Part shown: in pieces, positions 1 through 11,861 of the stretch
Position numbering within the stretch: position 1 is the first letter of the stretch
How the letters are laid out: each line of letters opens with the position of its first letter
Source: Trileptium ribeirensis
Lineage: Eukaryota > Nematoda > Enoplea > Enoplida > Thoracostomopsidae
Length of the DNA stretch: 64,000 nt
Assembly: GCA_030248225.1 (NCBI GenBank)
Contig: JASANE010025003.1
Span: 43,447 to 107,446 of the forward strand
Reading direction: 5' to 3'
Notes under the pieces: model-generated
Told to the model about the DNA's origin: nothing
What the model saw: only the letters and a program-made list of their open reading frames with translations
Databases searched by the model: none
Position numbers and translations under genes: made by a program

Positions 1-1240
1 GAGGATATCACACAATACCGCACAAGTTAGAATAAAACTAACACCAGCAATAAGTTTCCCATGCCCCACAACCCCAGGTGCAAGCTATCAGCAACGTAAC
101 ATTACGTAACAGTAAAATTAGGAATTTTGGCTCGATGAACCATGGCGGCGCCATACCCCCGTACCTATAGAACCATGGATCGCAGAGTAAAAGCAACACC
201 AGCAATGAGTTTGCCATGCCCAAAAACACCCATGTAAAACTTTTCAGCCGCCCAGGACGTCAGAACAAATTTTCTAATTTTGGGTCGAGGAACCACGAGG
301 GTGCCCTACCTCAAACCCCATAACTCCAGAACCGGAGCTTTAATCGAAAAACCAAAAAAGAGGCATCGGCATTTATCATTTTACGATGAAATAAAACATA
401 CCATAACTCGAAAGTTTAGATATAAATAATCTTGCTTCCGTGAGTGGTACTAAAATGGAGTGAAAAAACTCATTTTAACCTCTAACCCCGAACCATGGGG
501 CGCCATACCCCGTGCCCATGGAACCATGGGCCGCACAGTAAAACCAACACCAGCAGTGAGTTTCCCATGCCTGAAAACTCCCAAGTCAAACTTTTCAGCC
601 GCCCAGGATGTCAGAACGAATTTTCTAATTTTAAGTCGAGGAACCACGAGGATGCCATACCTCAAACCCCATAAATCCAGAACCGGAGCCTTAATCGAAA
701 AACAAAAAAGAGGCATCGGCATTTGTCATTTTACTATGAAATAAAACCACCCAGGAAAACAATTCGAAAGCCTAGATGAAAATAACCTTGCTTCTGTGAA
801 GGGTACTAAAATGAGGTGAAAAACCCTCATTTTAACCTCTGACCCTGAACCAAGGGGCGTCATACCCCAGCACCAATGAAACCATGGGTCACAGAGCAAA
901 ACCAGCATTGGCAATGAGTTTCTCATGCCCGAAAACCCCCAGGCAAAACTTGTCAACCACCAAATACGTCAGGACGAATTTTCAAATTTTAGGTCGAAGA
1001 ACCATTGGGACGCCATACCCCCGTACCTCAAACCCTATCAATCCAGAACCGGATCCTTAACCGAAAAACAAAAAAAGAGGCATCGGCATTTATCATTTTA
1101 CTATGAAATAAAACCATCAGAGAAAAAATTCCAAAGTTAAGATAAAAATAACCTTGCTTCGTGAAGGGTGTTAAAATGGGGCAAAATAACCCATATTTTG
1201 GCCCCTGGCCCCGGAACCAGACCAAAAATCAAAAACGCAC
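1..1240. repeat. Tandem array, ~355 bp units (about 3.5 copies)
   Basis: The same block recurs about every 350-370 bases. The phrase around 'gaaataaaac' after 'ggcatcggcattt' appears near 370, 719 and 1087. The phrase 'ccatgg...gcagtaaaa.caacaccagca.tgagtttcccatgcc' appears near 21 (partial), 145, 497 and 855. Copies differ by scattered substitutions and small indels, so this is an old array. Short open frames of 60-95 codons lie on both strands but look like by-products of the repeat. The left end runs off the window. I do not recognise the family. Confidence 0.85.
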
Positions 1241-1404
1241 GGGGATGTACACGGTAAATCGACTATGCCGGTTCGAATGAGCCCAAATCATGGAAATCGG
1301 TTAAGTGGTGCCCGAGTTATGGCCGATCACACACACACACGGAATATAAAAGATTTCACCTCTGCAACACACAATCTCCACTACGTTCTGACAACAATGT
1401 CAAT

Positions 1405-1800
1405 TATCGATTACTGATTGCAGAGGTCAGTGTTATGACAATAGAGCTAATAGATAGCAGAGGGAAAGCGTTGTTCATGCCAGAGTTCGTGAGCAGAACG
1501 CAGCCACTTTTACTACGCCGGATGTTTCACCACTTGAGCAACTGTCTTTTACTTTGCGGTTCGTGGAAACGAAGTTTGGTGAAGGCCAAGGTATCGGAAT
1601 TCTTCATGGTTTATCCATAATTTCCCGACAAAACGGTAGTGTTATCTTTACCGATATGCATCAAACATTATTACGAAAATATCATTTTTATCGATTACTG
1701 ATTGTAGAGGACAATAATGGCCACGGAACTAATAGGACTTGAAGGGAAAGCGGTGTTAATGTCAGACTTCAGGAGCGGAACGCAGCCGCTTTTTACTTAT
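1405..1800. repeat. Direct duplication, ~115 bp copies spaced 284 bp
   Basis: A block starting 'tatcgattactgattg' at about 1405 is repeated at about 1689. Both copies continue through a start codon, 'gagctaatag' / 'gaactaatag' and 'aacgcagcc'. Read from those start codons, both encode a similar short peptide pattern (M-x-x-ELI ... GKA ... TQPL), so the duplicated piece may once have been coding. I cannot identify a protein family. The (AC)n run at about 1329 lies just upstream. Confidence 0.6.
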
Positions 1801-2815
1801 CTTGAGCAGCACAAACATTAAATCTCGTAGTTTTTGATGCATCCGAATCTTCCCAAGCTATTTTGTTTTGATGTGTTATGTGAGCCGGTTATTTGTAATC
1901 TTCAGCAGTTCACCCAAGTCAACCACCCACTGCCCCGGGTATTTTCAGGTCACATCAAAAATCAAGTTTCTAAAAAGGAAAGATTGTAATGCGCGAGTAA
2001 ACATAATATGATCCCGCCAGCCATCCTATTTTGTAATTCTGTATAAAAAGCAAAAATCAAGGCAATCGTGAACGTTTTTTTATTACTGGGATCATACCCG
2101 ACTCAAAAACCACCACTGTTCAATTCGTGGTTACACGCGAGCCTACAGAAAGCTGCGACTTTCGCATGCTGCGTTTTACATTGAAATTATGAATAAGCAC
2201 AATAAAAGCATAACTAGGTATCAGTACCGCATGCGGTTATTTAAGATGTCATCTCAAAACACACGAAGGTATTGGGGCCGACAAATTTTCGGGAAGTGAT
2301 TATAGCTATATCTCAGCAAACCCATCAAGTTTGTAAGATGCGATTATTTTTGAGAGTTATATGACTGATCCCACCCTGTCGAACAATCAATGATCACCTA
2401 TTATAAAAATCAAAATGATTTTTGTGGTATCCCCACATTTTAGGTTTCGTGTCTGCACATACGTAGATATAAGAATAAAACGCCTTCAGTTGAAGATCTA
2501 CGCTCCATCAACGCTCGTTTCCGGCGAGTACTGTGCAACACCAAAACCGTAATGTTGGCGCCAGAAACACCTAATATTGGGCATTCCAGCAAATGTTCGC
2601 CGGACAGAAGTGAGCGCTACAAGCAGACGGATCGAGACAGATTTTAGCTTTCGAAGGAGACCTAATTTATATTCCATTTAGTTTTCGGCACTGCTTCGGA
2701 ACATAGTTAAAAGTGCGACTCTGACAGCTCACTCTTATGAAAAATTTTCTGAGCAAGCTTACGTTTATTATGTATGACACGCAGTTGCAAAAACTGTTGA
2801 CATTCCGTTCATGCA
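1801..2815. other. No recognisable feature
   Basis: There is no long open frame, tandem repeat or recognisable element in this stretch. The sequence is of mixed composition with no RNA gene signature I could find. Confidence 0.5.
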
Positions 2816-2890
2816 GATAACATTAGGGTAGCGACAAATTTGGTGTCTGTAGGCAAGAATGTGGCCGTCACATGATTCCGCTCTATATTA
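2816..2890 (+). repeat. Short dispersed repeat, partner at 61097-61165
   Basis: The run 'gataacattagggtag', then 'acaaatt', 'gtaggcaagaatgtg' is matched in the same order and strand near 61097-61165 ('gataacattaaggtag', 'acaaatt', 'gtaggcaagaatatg'). Similarity fades on both sides. It is a fragment of an unknown repeat. The following 600 bases hold nothing I can name. Confidence 0.45.
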
Positions 2891-3489
2891 AAATCTGGGC
2901 ACTCGTGTAGATATAGAATCTACAGTATTAGCTGAACACCTGAAGACCAAGATACCGCTATCGGTGCCATAAGCCTAAGCCTTAGTTTTAGCTTCACATT
3001 TTACATAAGGTTACACTAAGCCTAAGTCGGCGGACTGCTTCTCTCAAGCTCCCGCTGTAAGCATTCTTTCCTCTAAACATTATACGCCATTCATTCTGGA
3101 TTACTGTAGAGGCTTTCTCTACAAGAGTGTCAAAATCTTCCGCATTTTATGGCGAATCCATTTTCTTGATTCCGCCTTGGCGACAGCCAGTAAAGTCCAA
3201 AAGATTCTGGCCGTGCACGTTTTCTAATACTGTTACACTTAAGAGCAACATGTTGAGAGGTCTCCTCTTTATACATGTCTCACAACCGTTCTCAGCTTGA
3301 AGAAATGGGAATTCAAACGATTATGTCATGTCAACAACGAAACAGCCGATCTCAGACTGTACTTGTTGAGTTTGCACAGGGAGCTCTACCAGGATTTGTC
3401 ATACTTAGGATGGAAGGCTTTCAGACGTATGATAGACGAATCCGCCTAATAGTTAATATGTCCGTGGGGACACAAATTTTTCTATAATA

Positions 3490-3667
3490 TACAGTACTCG
3501 CCAAAAATGACCGTCGCATTTCGAGCGAGCGAGTTCGAGCGAGTCGCGAGCGAGTGGCTCGCTCGAGATTTCGCAACTATTTAAATTAATAGACAATTCT
3601 ATTTTTAGAACAAATTTATTTCGAGCGAGTCGCGAGCGAGCGACAGTCATTTTTGGCGGGTACTGTA
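3490..3667. mobile_element. Tc1/mariner-type MITE (family 1, 174 bp)
   Basis: The element lies between TA dinucleotides at 3490-3491 and 3666-3667. Its left end reads CAGTACTCGCCAAAAATGAC. The complement of its right end reads CAGTACCCGCCAAAAATGAC, one mismatch in 20. The CAGT start, the CCAAAAA core and the TA target are typical of Tc1-like elements. The interior is built of the overlapping word CGAGCGAG and its complement CTCGCTCG around an AT-rich centre, so the whole element can fold on itself. It has no coding capacity. Confidence 0.85.
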
Positions 3668-3939
3668 CCAGAATTCTGTATCGACTAAATGTTTGTCGGA
3701 TGTATGAGCCAGCGGATCCCTGGTCCGACATGACGGCGCTGGATTTTGTCAGATGACTTCGAGATCTGAAAAGTTTTGAAATTAGTGTTTTAACGGAAAA
3801 TATTACACCAGTAAAGAGAAAAGTAAGTTAATATGGTTAAAAGCAACTTTTCAGCCAATTTTTGCGTACCAAAGTAGAAATTTTGAACTTCAAAATGAAT
3901 TTTAGTAATAATTTTCACATTTTTATGTCGACTGGGCGA

Positions 3940-4110
3940 TTTACGAGGAAACCAAAAAATTTCCCGAGAGCGTTGAATCGGGGTTTCCCAAAACTTTGCC
4001 AGGTGCTACGATTAGGAGAGGGATGTCGTGAGGCACCGTTTTTTTTGCAAAGCGGTATCGAAAACTGGAATGGCACTCCAACCTCTAATTTGGAAAAGAT
4101 CTTTACCATA
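3940..4110 (-). repeat. tRNA-like SINE fragment (copy 1)
   Basis: Read on the minus strand, the segment 'cctaatcgtagcacctggca' (about 3998-4017) followed by 'ccccgattcaacg' (about 3974-3986) resembles a tRNA A box and B box with usual spacing. The arrangement, including 'caccTGGCAA.GTTT', is shared with the minus-strand segment at 17401-17545. The acceptor stem does not pair well, so it is not a functional tRNA gene. A tRNA-derived SINE head is the best guess. AT-rich simple sequence based on 'ttaattatag' follows at 4125-4210. Confidence 0.4.
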
Positions 4111-4269
4111 TAAAATAGAGAAATCAATGTTAATTATAGTAAGTTATTATAGTTATGTTAATTATAGTTATGCTTAATAGTTATAAGTTAATTATAGTAA
4201 TGTTAATTTTAAAGCTATTAAAATATTGAACCTTTGCTAAATTAGCGAATGCAAATATAATTATTATTA

Positions 4270-4619
4270 TACAGTTACAATCAGAATTAAGTGCTCAAAA
4301 ATCGATCGAAACTTCGTTCGATTTCGATCGTTTGCGTTTAAACGAAAATCGATCGTTTAAACGAAATTCGATTAATTTAACGAATTTCGATTGCGTCAAA
4401 ATAAAAATAAAAATTTAATAAAACATGTTAGTTCGCGTTTAATTTAACGAATTTCGATTGTGTTGAAATAAAAAATATTTTTATAAAAAATGTTAGTTTG
4501 CGTTTAATTTAGCGAATTTCGTTTAAATCGATCGATTTCGTTTAAATCGATCGATTGCGTTTTCGTTCGATTTCGTCTTCGTTCGATTTTATAAGCACTT
4601 AATTTAGAGTGTAACTGTA
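4270..4619. mobile_element. Tc1/mariner-type MITE (family 2, 346 bp)
   Basis: TA dinucleotides at 4270-4271 and 4618-4619 flank an element of 346 bp. The left end begins CAGTTACAATCAGAATTAAG. The complement of the right end begins CAGTTACACTCTAAATTAAG. The inverted repeats continue into TGCT and then an ATCGATCGAA-like stretch on both sides. The interior consists of short self-complementary words (ATCGATCG, GTTTAAAC, TTCGAA-like) repeated many times, with a repeated 'gcgtttaatttaacgaattt' module near 4434 and 4499. There is no open frame. Confidence 0.85.
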
Positions 4620-5220
4620 AGTGTTAAACGTGTGAACGCACTCTGGTCATCGTCTTCAATAGAAAAGCTCTCGGTCATAGTTGAGCGTCTCCTAATTCGC
4701 TTTGTAAAGGCTTCCCGCGCTGTCGCAGAACTGGACTGATCATTGGAGCAAGCTTGTTGTTTTGGTGAAGGAATGCCAAGGGCTTCGTTGGGTGTCAGAT
4801 CGTTGGATGGAAGAGATCCCAAAAAATTCGTCAACCGTGTTAGAACAGTTTCACGATCAGGAAAATTGGTGAACAAAAACGTCATCTATAACGTCGTCTT
4901 TGATTGTAAAACACTGTGCTATTCGAGATATAACAGTTTTACTGAACCTACTAAAATATAGCGTTGATACAAAAATCAGGTGAATCAGTTAGTCCAAATG
5001 AGTGGTGCAGCGCAAAAGTCTTGAGAATTTTTCGTTGTTTTTAAACTACCGAACAAAAGTTCAATGCAAGTAGCTTTATAAAAAAATCTAGCAAAATATA
5101 CGACATGCAACAATGACAGTATTTTGGGGAATTAAGCGTCTCTTAAGCCTGCGCCGCGCTTTTTCTAAATCTGGGTGTATTCAACTTGTTTGTTTCGCGA
5201 TCACATTATTTCACGATATT
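4620..5220. other. No recognisable gene between MITEs
   Basis: Open frames here reach at most 93 codons (minus strand, 4604-4885) and that one overlaps the MITE end. It shows no recognisable motif. I see no repeat in this stretch. Confidence 0.4.
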
Positions 5221-5363
5221 TACAATACAAGTCAGAAAAGAAAGCAAATTTTTCGCAAATTGTTCGTTAAAAATTCGCGAACAGTTCGCGAAAATTAACA
5301 GCTGTTCAACTGTAATTCGCAAATTTTTCGCAAACTTTGTGGTTATTTCTGACCGTAACTGTA
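5221..5363. mobile_element. Tc1/mariner-type MITE (family 3, 139 bp)
   Basis: TA dinucleotides at 5221-5222 and 5362-5363 flank the element. The left end reads CAATACAAGTCAGAAA. The complement of the right end reads CAGTTACGGTCAGAAA, so the repeats are imperfect but share TCAGAAA. The interior repeats the self-complementary word TTCGCGAA and its relatives (TTCGCAAA, TTCGCGAACAG). A further half-end, 'tacagtacagccagaaataa', lies at about 5635 with no partner that I can find. Confidence 0.7.
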
Positions 5364-5879
5364 TATACGAAGCTTTTAGAAAACGCACGCTTAGGTGAAA
5401 AGGTTGATGTAGCAATGCATCAAACGTTGTAGCAAACCAGCCCAAACAGCTGCAGAAGTCACATATATGTTATATTATACAAATATATTATGCCAACATC
5501 GCAGCTAAATAAAGCTTCATTCGCTTTACAAAATGAGCTCCAGAAGATCCGCATAATTAGTTTTCGCAATAAAACCCAATTTATATAAACATATACAAAA
5601 ATACAGGCACTTATGTACAGTACAGCCAGAAATAAGTGGAAAATAATAGATCGAAATTTCGATTAAACAAAATTTCGATCCATCTCGATTTTATAGCAAT
5701 GAAATAATTTTCAAATCTGTAAAATTTCGATTAATCTATATATAAATCATCATTGCGTTCTGCTCCTTCTCCTGCTCCTCCGATGTCACACTTTCAGATA
5801 TAAGGAAAATTGTTGAGCATTTAGTGTTTTACTTAGATTGGTATATAATGGATTACAATAGGAATAATATGGCTCACTG

Positions 5880-6420
5880 AGCCCTTTGAAATGTTCAGAT
5901 TTGTGCTCTGAGGTTCCGGTTAGGAGTTATAGGGTCATGGTACACTCACAGGGAAACCACTCCCAATATGAGCCGTAATGGTCCAAAAATCGGGGAAAAA
6001 AGTAAGTCGAATATAAATTTGACACGCTGAGAGCTTAATTTTCGTGCGAGGTACTGGTAAGGAGTTATGGGATGTCAAAGTACCTTCACAAGGGCGCCTG
6101 ACTGGAATGGTTAGTTTTTGTCTCTGAAGTTCAGGTAAGGAGTTATGGGGGTCACTGTACCCTCACAAGGCCACCACTCTCAATATGAGCCTCAGCTGTA
6201 CAATAATCGAAAAAAATGAAGTTAGTTTTATATAAGGTAATTTGGCACGCTGAGTCGACTGCTGTGGTTAATGTTCGTCTCTAAAGTTCTAGTAAAGATT
6301 TATGAGAGGTCAGGGTACCCGCATAGGGGAACTACTCCAATATGAGCCACAGGGAACCAATAAAAGCGAATATCCTCACAAGGGCCTCATTCCCAATATG
6401 AGTCTAACTCCAATATTAGC
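5880..6420. repeat. Tandem array, ~200 bp units (about 3 copies)
   Basis: Recurring landmarks are 'ggagttat.ggg' (about 5930, 6055, 6135), 'accctcacaagg' or a variant (5940s, 6090s, 6160s, 6320s), 'caatatgagcc' (5968, 6183, 6336) and 'cacgctgag' (6021, 6246). Unit lengths vary and some units are shortened. The array ends near 6410 with a last 'cccaatatgagtc'. I find no coding function. The phrase 'ggttaggagttatagggt' resembles the complement of the array at 1-1240. Confidence 0.75.
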
Positions 6421-9029
6421 ATCTTCTTTCGAGAATAAATTTTGTTCGATGTTTGTTCGAAACGTTACTCATTTATGACGAGTGCTGTATATTTAGCTCT
6501 AGCATGAACAAACATCCGAAAATAGCCTGTTTACCATATCGATTATAAGGATATGGGATCAATATGCTATTACAGGCAAACTTTTAATTTGAATGAAAGA
6601 CGTGCTGGTTTTCCGGTCGAAATCAGCCTCATTGTTTCAAACATTTGGCCCATGTGGACAGCTATGCCCCAAATTTTTTTAATTTCGTATGGAAAGCGTT
6701 TGCTAAGCGAACTAAGTTGGCTCACGCAAAATACAAAAGCCACACAATTGAAACGTTTTACAGACTTTCAACCTACTTTAGATTTGGTCGTAAGAAGCAA
6801 ACCATTGCCAATGCCAGGTTCGCCAGTTGTTTCAAATTTTTCGATGCAGTGAATTTCAATGAATGGAATGATTAGACGCACTAGCCGTTCAACCTAAATC
6901 ATGACAGTATGTAACAAAATTGTGGCCGGACACAATGTTTAAATACTGACAAACCTGTGTGCATTTACTGAATATCTAAATGCCGCGCATCAACACGCAA
7001 AAATTTGTCTTAATTTTCGAATGGTGGTTTCCATGCTAACGCGTTTACTTAAAATCACGATGACGATGTACATGCAAAATAGAAAAGCAGAATTATAATT
7101 ACATTACTGTAGTGCCCGCTATGCTATGTAAATGAAACACTACTACTAAAATTTTTATTGTGAATTTTTGCAATTTTCACAAGTTTGCATAACAAGTAAA
7201 ATTACAAGCACACATCTTGTGGATTATACGTATGCTGGTTGCACCTAAAACCTCACAATTCAAGATATTTTTCACAAAACCGGATTAAGTGCTTTTCTAC
7301 TAGTAAACGAACCAAAACTAAAACAAATATGGGTTTACATAGATCGAGATCACAGTACTGTAATAGAAAATAATTAACCGAATGCAGAACAAACTAAGTG
7401 CATTATGTCAAGCTTAGCAAATAGATAACAAATAGATAAACAGAAAACTTGAGCGTTAAAAACTGATCAAGTATATAAAAACTGATCAAGTATAAAATTA
7501 CTTTGATAAAATAAAATAATGCTGAAACCATTTACTCTGCTATCAAAGCACACATAACTTCGGGATATGTAAATCTTTCCACTAGCGTACTGTTTATTGT
7601 ATGGGGTCCAAAGAAGACATTCAGTATCACCATCAAGCTTCTCGGAATGTGGTAGGCGGAACTTGTTTCTATAATAAAAAACATGTCAATCCACAAGAAA
7701 CAACGACGATAACGATGGAATTACTGATATCCGGTTGGCCAAGATTTCTAGACGAAGGCAATATTTCAAAAATTTAAATAGTAAATAACATTATAAACTA
7801 CCTTTTGCAGCATGAATGCAAGGTATTTGAATATTAACACTTAGTTAATTTATACTGAAATTTATATTTCCCAAAATTCGTTGCGCTGCATAAAATTTAC
7901 GCCATACAGGGGCAGCGCAATAGAAGAAAAAGTGTAAATATAATATCGGACTAATAGTTGTAGTTTCCGTCTGAAAAAACAAATGCCTTTATGACTCAAA
8001 ATAAGCGTAATATTCACGAATTTTATTGGTTCATTTGCCTTCATGTAATAATCAATTTAATGCATAGGTGTCGATAGGGGAGGACACCTCTCCCTATAGA
8101 TGGAACTCAACCCTCAAGCCAAATATACCTGAAGACTGGGCAGCCCCCCCACTTTGTCGCCCGGAAATTGTTGAGAGACCATAATGTACAACTAAAGTTA
8201 ACTTACGCCCACTGACCATACTATTTTGTTTTTTGTGAAAACATTGCGTTAGTAAACACTATTCACTCAAGCAAACATTAACGATTTTTGTTCAAGCATA
8301 ATCGAAATTTTGTTTGTGAACGAAATTTTATTGCTTTTGAATTAAAACCGGCTATGTTTTCAAACAATGGCTGAGAAACCACAGGATCATTTCGTTTGTG
8401 CCGTCACATTTGCATTGAATTTGTTCGCGAACAAAGACGAATCGTAAATCAACTAATGATAGTAAATCTAACTGCCACTGACTGAAAGGAAATCACTACT
8501 TCTGGGCTAGCTGTGAGTCGAATATCATTTCTTAAACGTTCATTAACAGTGGATGTGGATTCGATAGCGGGTTTTACAAAATGGAATGATGGGTGGGCGC
8601 AGGTCGGTTGCGCATATTTGTGAAGCATTCAGTTATTGACAAAATTTGGGGAAAATTAAATTTGGCACAAATAAGTAAAAATTGATGAAGCTTTTAAAAA
8701 ATTGGGAAAATTGTTAGCAAAATTAAAAAATTACAAGTTCCTCAAAATTTCAAAGATTTACACCCGCCTCTGTCGCGAATATGATCGCGATAGACGTTTA
8801 TGAAGTTTGTTCTCCTGGTCTGCTGCTCTTGTGTTCCAGACCGGTGGCATCAAAAATGAATGATACAACGCTTGGCTAAGGGGGTAGCCACCCGATGACG
8901 ATTGGTATACTAATCGAGCACGGATTCGACGTTTTTGTGCTTCAGAAGCACCGTAATAATATATAATAACCAAATTGATATAATGAAATTGTGCCACGAC
9001 GACAAATCAACATGTAATGAAATTGTCGA
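6421..9029. other. No recognisable gene; AT-rich
   Basis: There are only short open frames (up to 99 codons at 6553-6852) without family motifs. A small local duplication 'aaaactgatcaagtat' occurs near 7460-7495. A C-rich patch 'gggcagcccccccactttgtcgcccgg' type sequence lies at about 8135-8165 and resembles GC-rich patches near 11880-11970 and 41400-41550. Confidence 0.45.
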
Positions 9030-10010
9030 ATGGTAATCAACGTGAACGTCAATTATCATCAAAACTACAACAACGTGAACAACACTCAACATCATCAACG
9101 CCCACAACAAAGTTCAGTATTTCATCGCCCACAACAAAGTTCAGTATTTCATCGTTTGTCACCGTCATCGTCAACAACATTCACGACACCCGTTCTGGTC
9201 AACAGCAGCAACACTTTAGTAGTCATCGTTTGCGGTAGTGGACTCGTTAACAGTCTCAACAACAAACCCCTGTGGCCAAAATCCCGATCGCATCCAGAAA
9301 CAAACTGACTACTGGTTAGCTAATAACATTGTTTCTGTGGCAACGACAAAAATTGGCGCACTGAGTCAGCAAACAAATCAACACAGCCATGCCGTTCAAA
9401 CACAAATCGGGCACCGTCAAAGATCAAACGGTCCACGACGAACCGATTACAACGCATCAAGTTAAGCGGCTGCCTCCACGACAAGATCTGCTACCTTGGA
9501 CGCTTCGGATTCGTCAAAAACAACAAGTTTGCTACGGAAATTAAGGGAATAGTCGCAAAATGGTAACAGCTATTGAAGGACTGGAAGAATGTCATGACAT
9601 ATGGAAACAACTCATGGAGGGTTGTCCTCAAGCGATGTAGAAAATGAAGAGGCAGTACACGCTGAATTCATTGCTGCTGATGACAACTACCTCAACGCTA
9701 TTGACGACGGCAAAGAACAGTTGAACATGTGGCGAGTCGCACTGAAAGTGTTGTTCAGTACATCCGATACTTCAACTGGCAGCGGAAGATAAGCCACCAG
9801 AGTAAAACTGCCGAAATTAGCACTACCTGAATTTATGGCGACCCGTTGTTATCGTCGCAACTCCGGTCCATTTTTCATGCGAACATTGCAAATTAACGAC
9901 CTACAGGGTGGCGAAGCCTTCATAGCGGTGTAACGCCTGGAAATAAAGAACGACAGTTACGATATCGCCGTCGCAATCGTCATAGATCTATTTAGACGCA
10001 CCCCCGAGAG
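9030..10010 (+). pseudogene. Degenerate Pao/BEL-type Gag (DUF1759-like) remnant
   Basis: This is the most plausible reading of a decayed retrotransposon Gag. At 9601-9792 a frame with an acidic, helical pattern (HAEFIAADDNYLNAIDDGK) matches the region before the conserved core in Pao/BEL Gag. At 9804-9833 the phrase KLPKLALPEF is the hallmark start of the DUF1759 core, usually LPKLxLPxF. At about 9901-9930 LQGGEAFIAV corresponds to the usual LxGEAxxxI, followed after one stop by an 'LEIKNDSYDIAVAI' phrase corresponding to the NYxxAIxxL helix. The core is shortened and interrupted by stops and frame changes. A poly-Gln/Thr/Ser-rich stretch with a 27 bp direct duplication ('cccacaacaaagttcagtat', about 9100 and 9127) precedes it. 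No Pao polymerase follows. The family call rests on motif memory only. Confidence 0.45.
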
Positions 10011-11861
10011 GGGCATTGATCATCTGTATAGCTTATTCCAGGAAACGTATTCCAGTATCGTCGATGGCTGTAACTGACATGTGACACACATTTGATCAGT
10101 GTGAACGAAATTTTCGTCGTTAAAGGGTGAAGCTGAGGATATAAATACAAATCGATCCTTAAACCGTAATGTGTTCATCAACTGCACAGTTACGCGTAAA
10201 CCCGCACTGATATTTACGCTACAGTTCCTAATACATTGTAACAAACGCTTCGAAATTTGTCTATATTTCACTGTTATAAATAAAAGCTTTGAAGTACTTG
10301 GTTCTATTTGGCTCAATGACATCAATTTGGCTCGGTGACGTCAATGTGCGTGTGTCCCCTCTGCGAAAGCCCATATTTCGTCATGACAGAAGAAGTAAAA
10401 ACGTTCAGAGTAAATGTTGTTGTTGGTAGCTTTGTTATGAAGGGTCAAGTTGATTTATCAGAGAAAACTATTATTTATATCATTAAATATATCATTACAA
10501 TTTAATGATACGATTTTAAATATTTAATAAGCTTATCAGCTATCTGTTGCGATGGATTCAATTATACAAAAACTAAAAGAAACGCTGGACCCAACACCCC
10601 AAGCGTATCATCTAGTAAAGTTTCAATCAGGTTATTAAAATTCCACATACTTGGCCCATTCATTATTGCTGTGCAAAAAAGTCGAATACACAGTTTTCGG
10701 TGCTAGACCTATTATTAAGGTAGGAACAAAATTAATTTAACACATGATTTTCGCAAACCTGATAACTACAAATGCTATATTAAGCATACTTACTGCTGTA
10801 CAAACCATCTCGAGAGTTAACCATAACATTAAATTTAAAGAGAAACAAAATTTATGATGAGGAACAGTACAGATAAAATTATTACAAAGAGCTCGCTCAC
10901 AATATCAAAAGCACAATCCTAAAATTAAAAGAAAGTTAGTTGAAATTAATAGAGTACTGGGTGTAGTGAGAGAAACGAGCGAAGCGAAAAATGTTTGTAG
11001 CCGTGTAGTGGTGAAATTTGATAATATTCATTATACACCAATTACGTTCAACATACAGTATTCACCATCTTGGCAATGAGACATTCTACTAATTCTATTT
11101 AACCTGTAATTTTCGCTTCGAGCCCTAGCATCCAAATCACGCTTTACGAACGATACAGATTTCTTTTTGCCAGTAGTCTTCTGTTTTCTAAATTCACATA
11201 ATGGAACAAGTTGTTCACAGTCGAAAAATTCGAACATATAAAATTGCTTTATACAAAACAAAAAATAGCAGATGGTCTTAAATGTCTTTTAATGGTTTAT
11301 ATTTACGGTTATTACCTGATTAAGTTTAAGCTTTGACAATTTATGGTTTAGATCACGTGCATCCAGTATGCGTGTAATATGATACTGTAAAGATCACCAT
11401 GTTGGTTAATTTCTATATTCTGTATCAGAATATTTCATCCTCGAAGTCTGATACCAAGTAATAGGAGCATACTATATCAATGATGTAGTAAATTTATGCG
11501 AACAAAATTTATAGACACTTAATTCAAGTATTTAAATGAGTTTACCAGTCGACAGTGGATCGCGGAATCTCGACCCACCTTAATTAGCCTAATTGTTTTG
11601 ATCTTTGTCATATCGTCGGAAGAAGGAATAAACTGCTTCAAAAATAACCAGTAATCTGATGGTATAATACCGTACCTATATTGTACTTAGTACCATGTTC
11701 AAAGAAGCTAAGACAACCTATTATAATATCACTTCACTGTTTCATTAACAACCAGCATGTTTCGAAAAGCTTTAATAGATAACCACAATACCCAATCACA
11801 AGTTTTAAAATTATTATTTTTTAACTCTCACATACGAATAGTGTTTTTCCCGTAATTGGGC
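10011..11861. other. No recognisable gene
   Basis: The stretch is AT-rich with open frames below 102 codons and no motif. The only structure I see is the short dispersed repeat at 10965-11035, listed separately. Confidence 0.45.
10965..11035 (+). repeat. Short dispersed repeat, inverted partner at 17211-17290
   Basis: The segment containing 'gaaacgagcgaagcgaa' and 'agtggtgaaatttgataata' is matched on the opposite strand at 17211-17290 ('gaaacgagtgaagcgaag', 'agtggtgaaatctgacaata'). The two share order and spacing over about 70 bases. The family is unknown. Confidence 0.55.

Noticed and set aside
1..1240. Coding reading of the frames in the 355 bp array
   Set aside because: Frames shift between units and appear on both strands, and no family motif is present.
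9017..9308. Gln/Ser/Thr-rich frames as a transcription factor fragment
   Set aside because: Three overlapping frames give equally repetitive peptides from a CAA/TCA-rich sequence. There is no DNA-binding domain.
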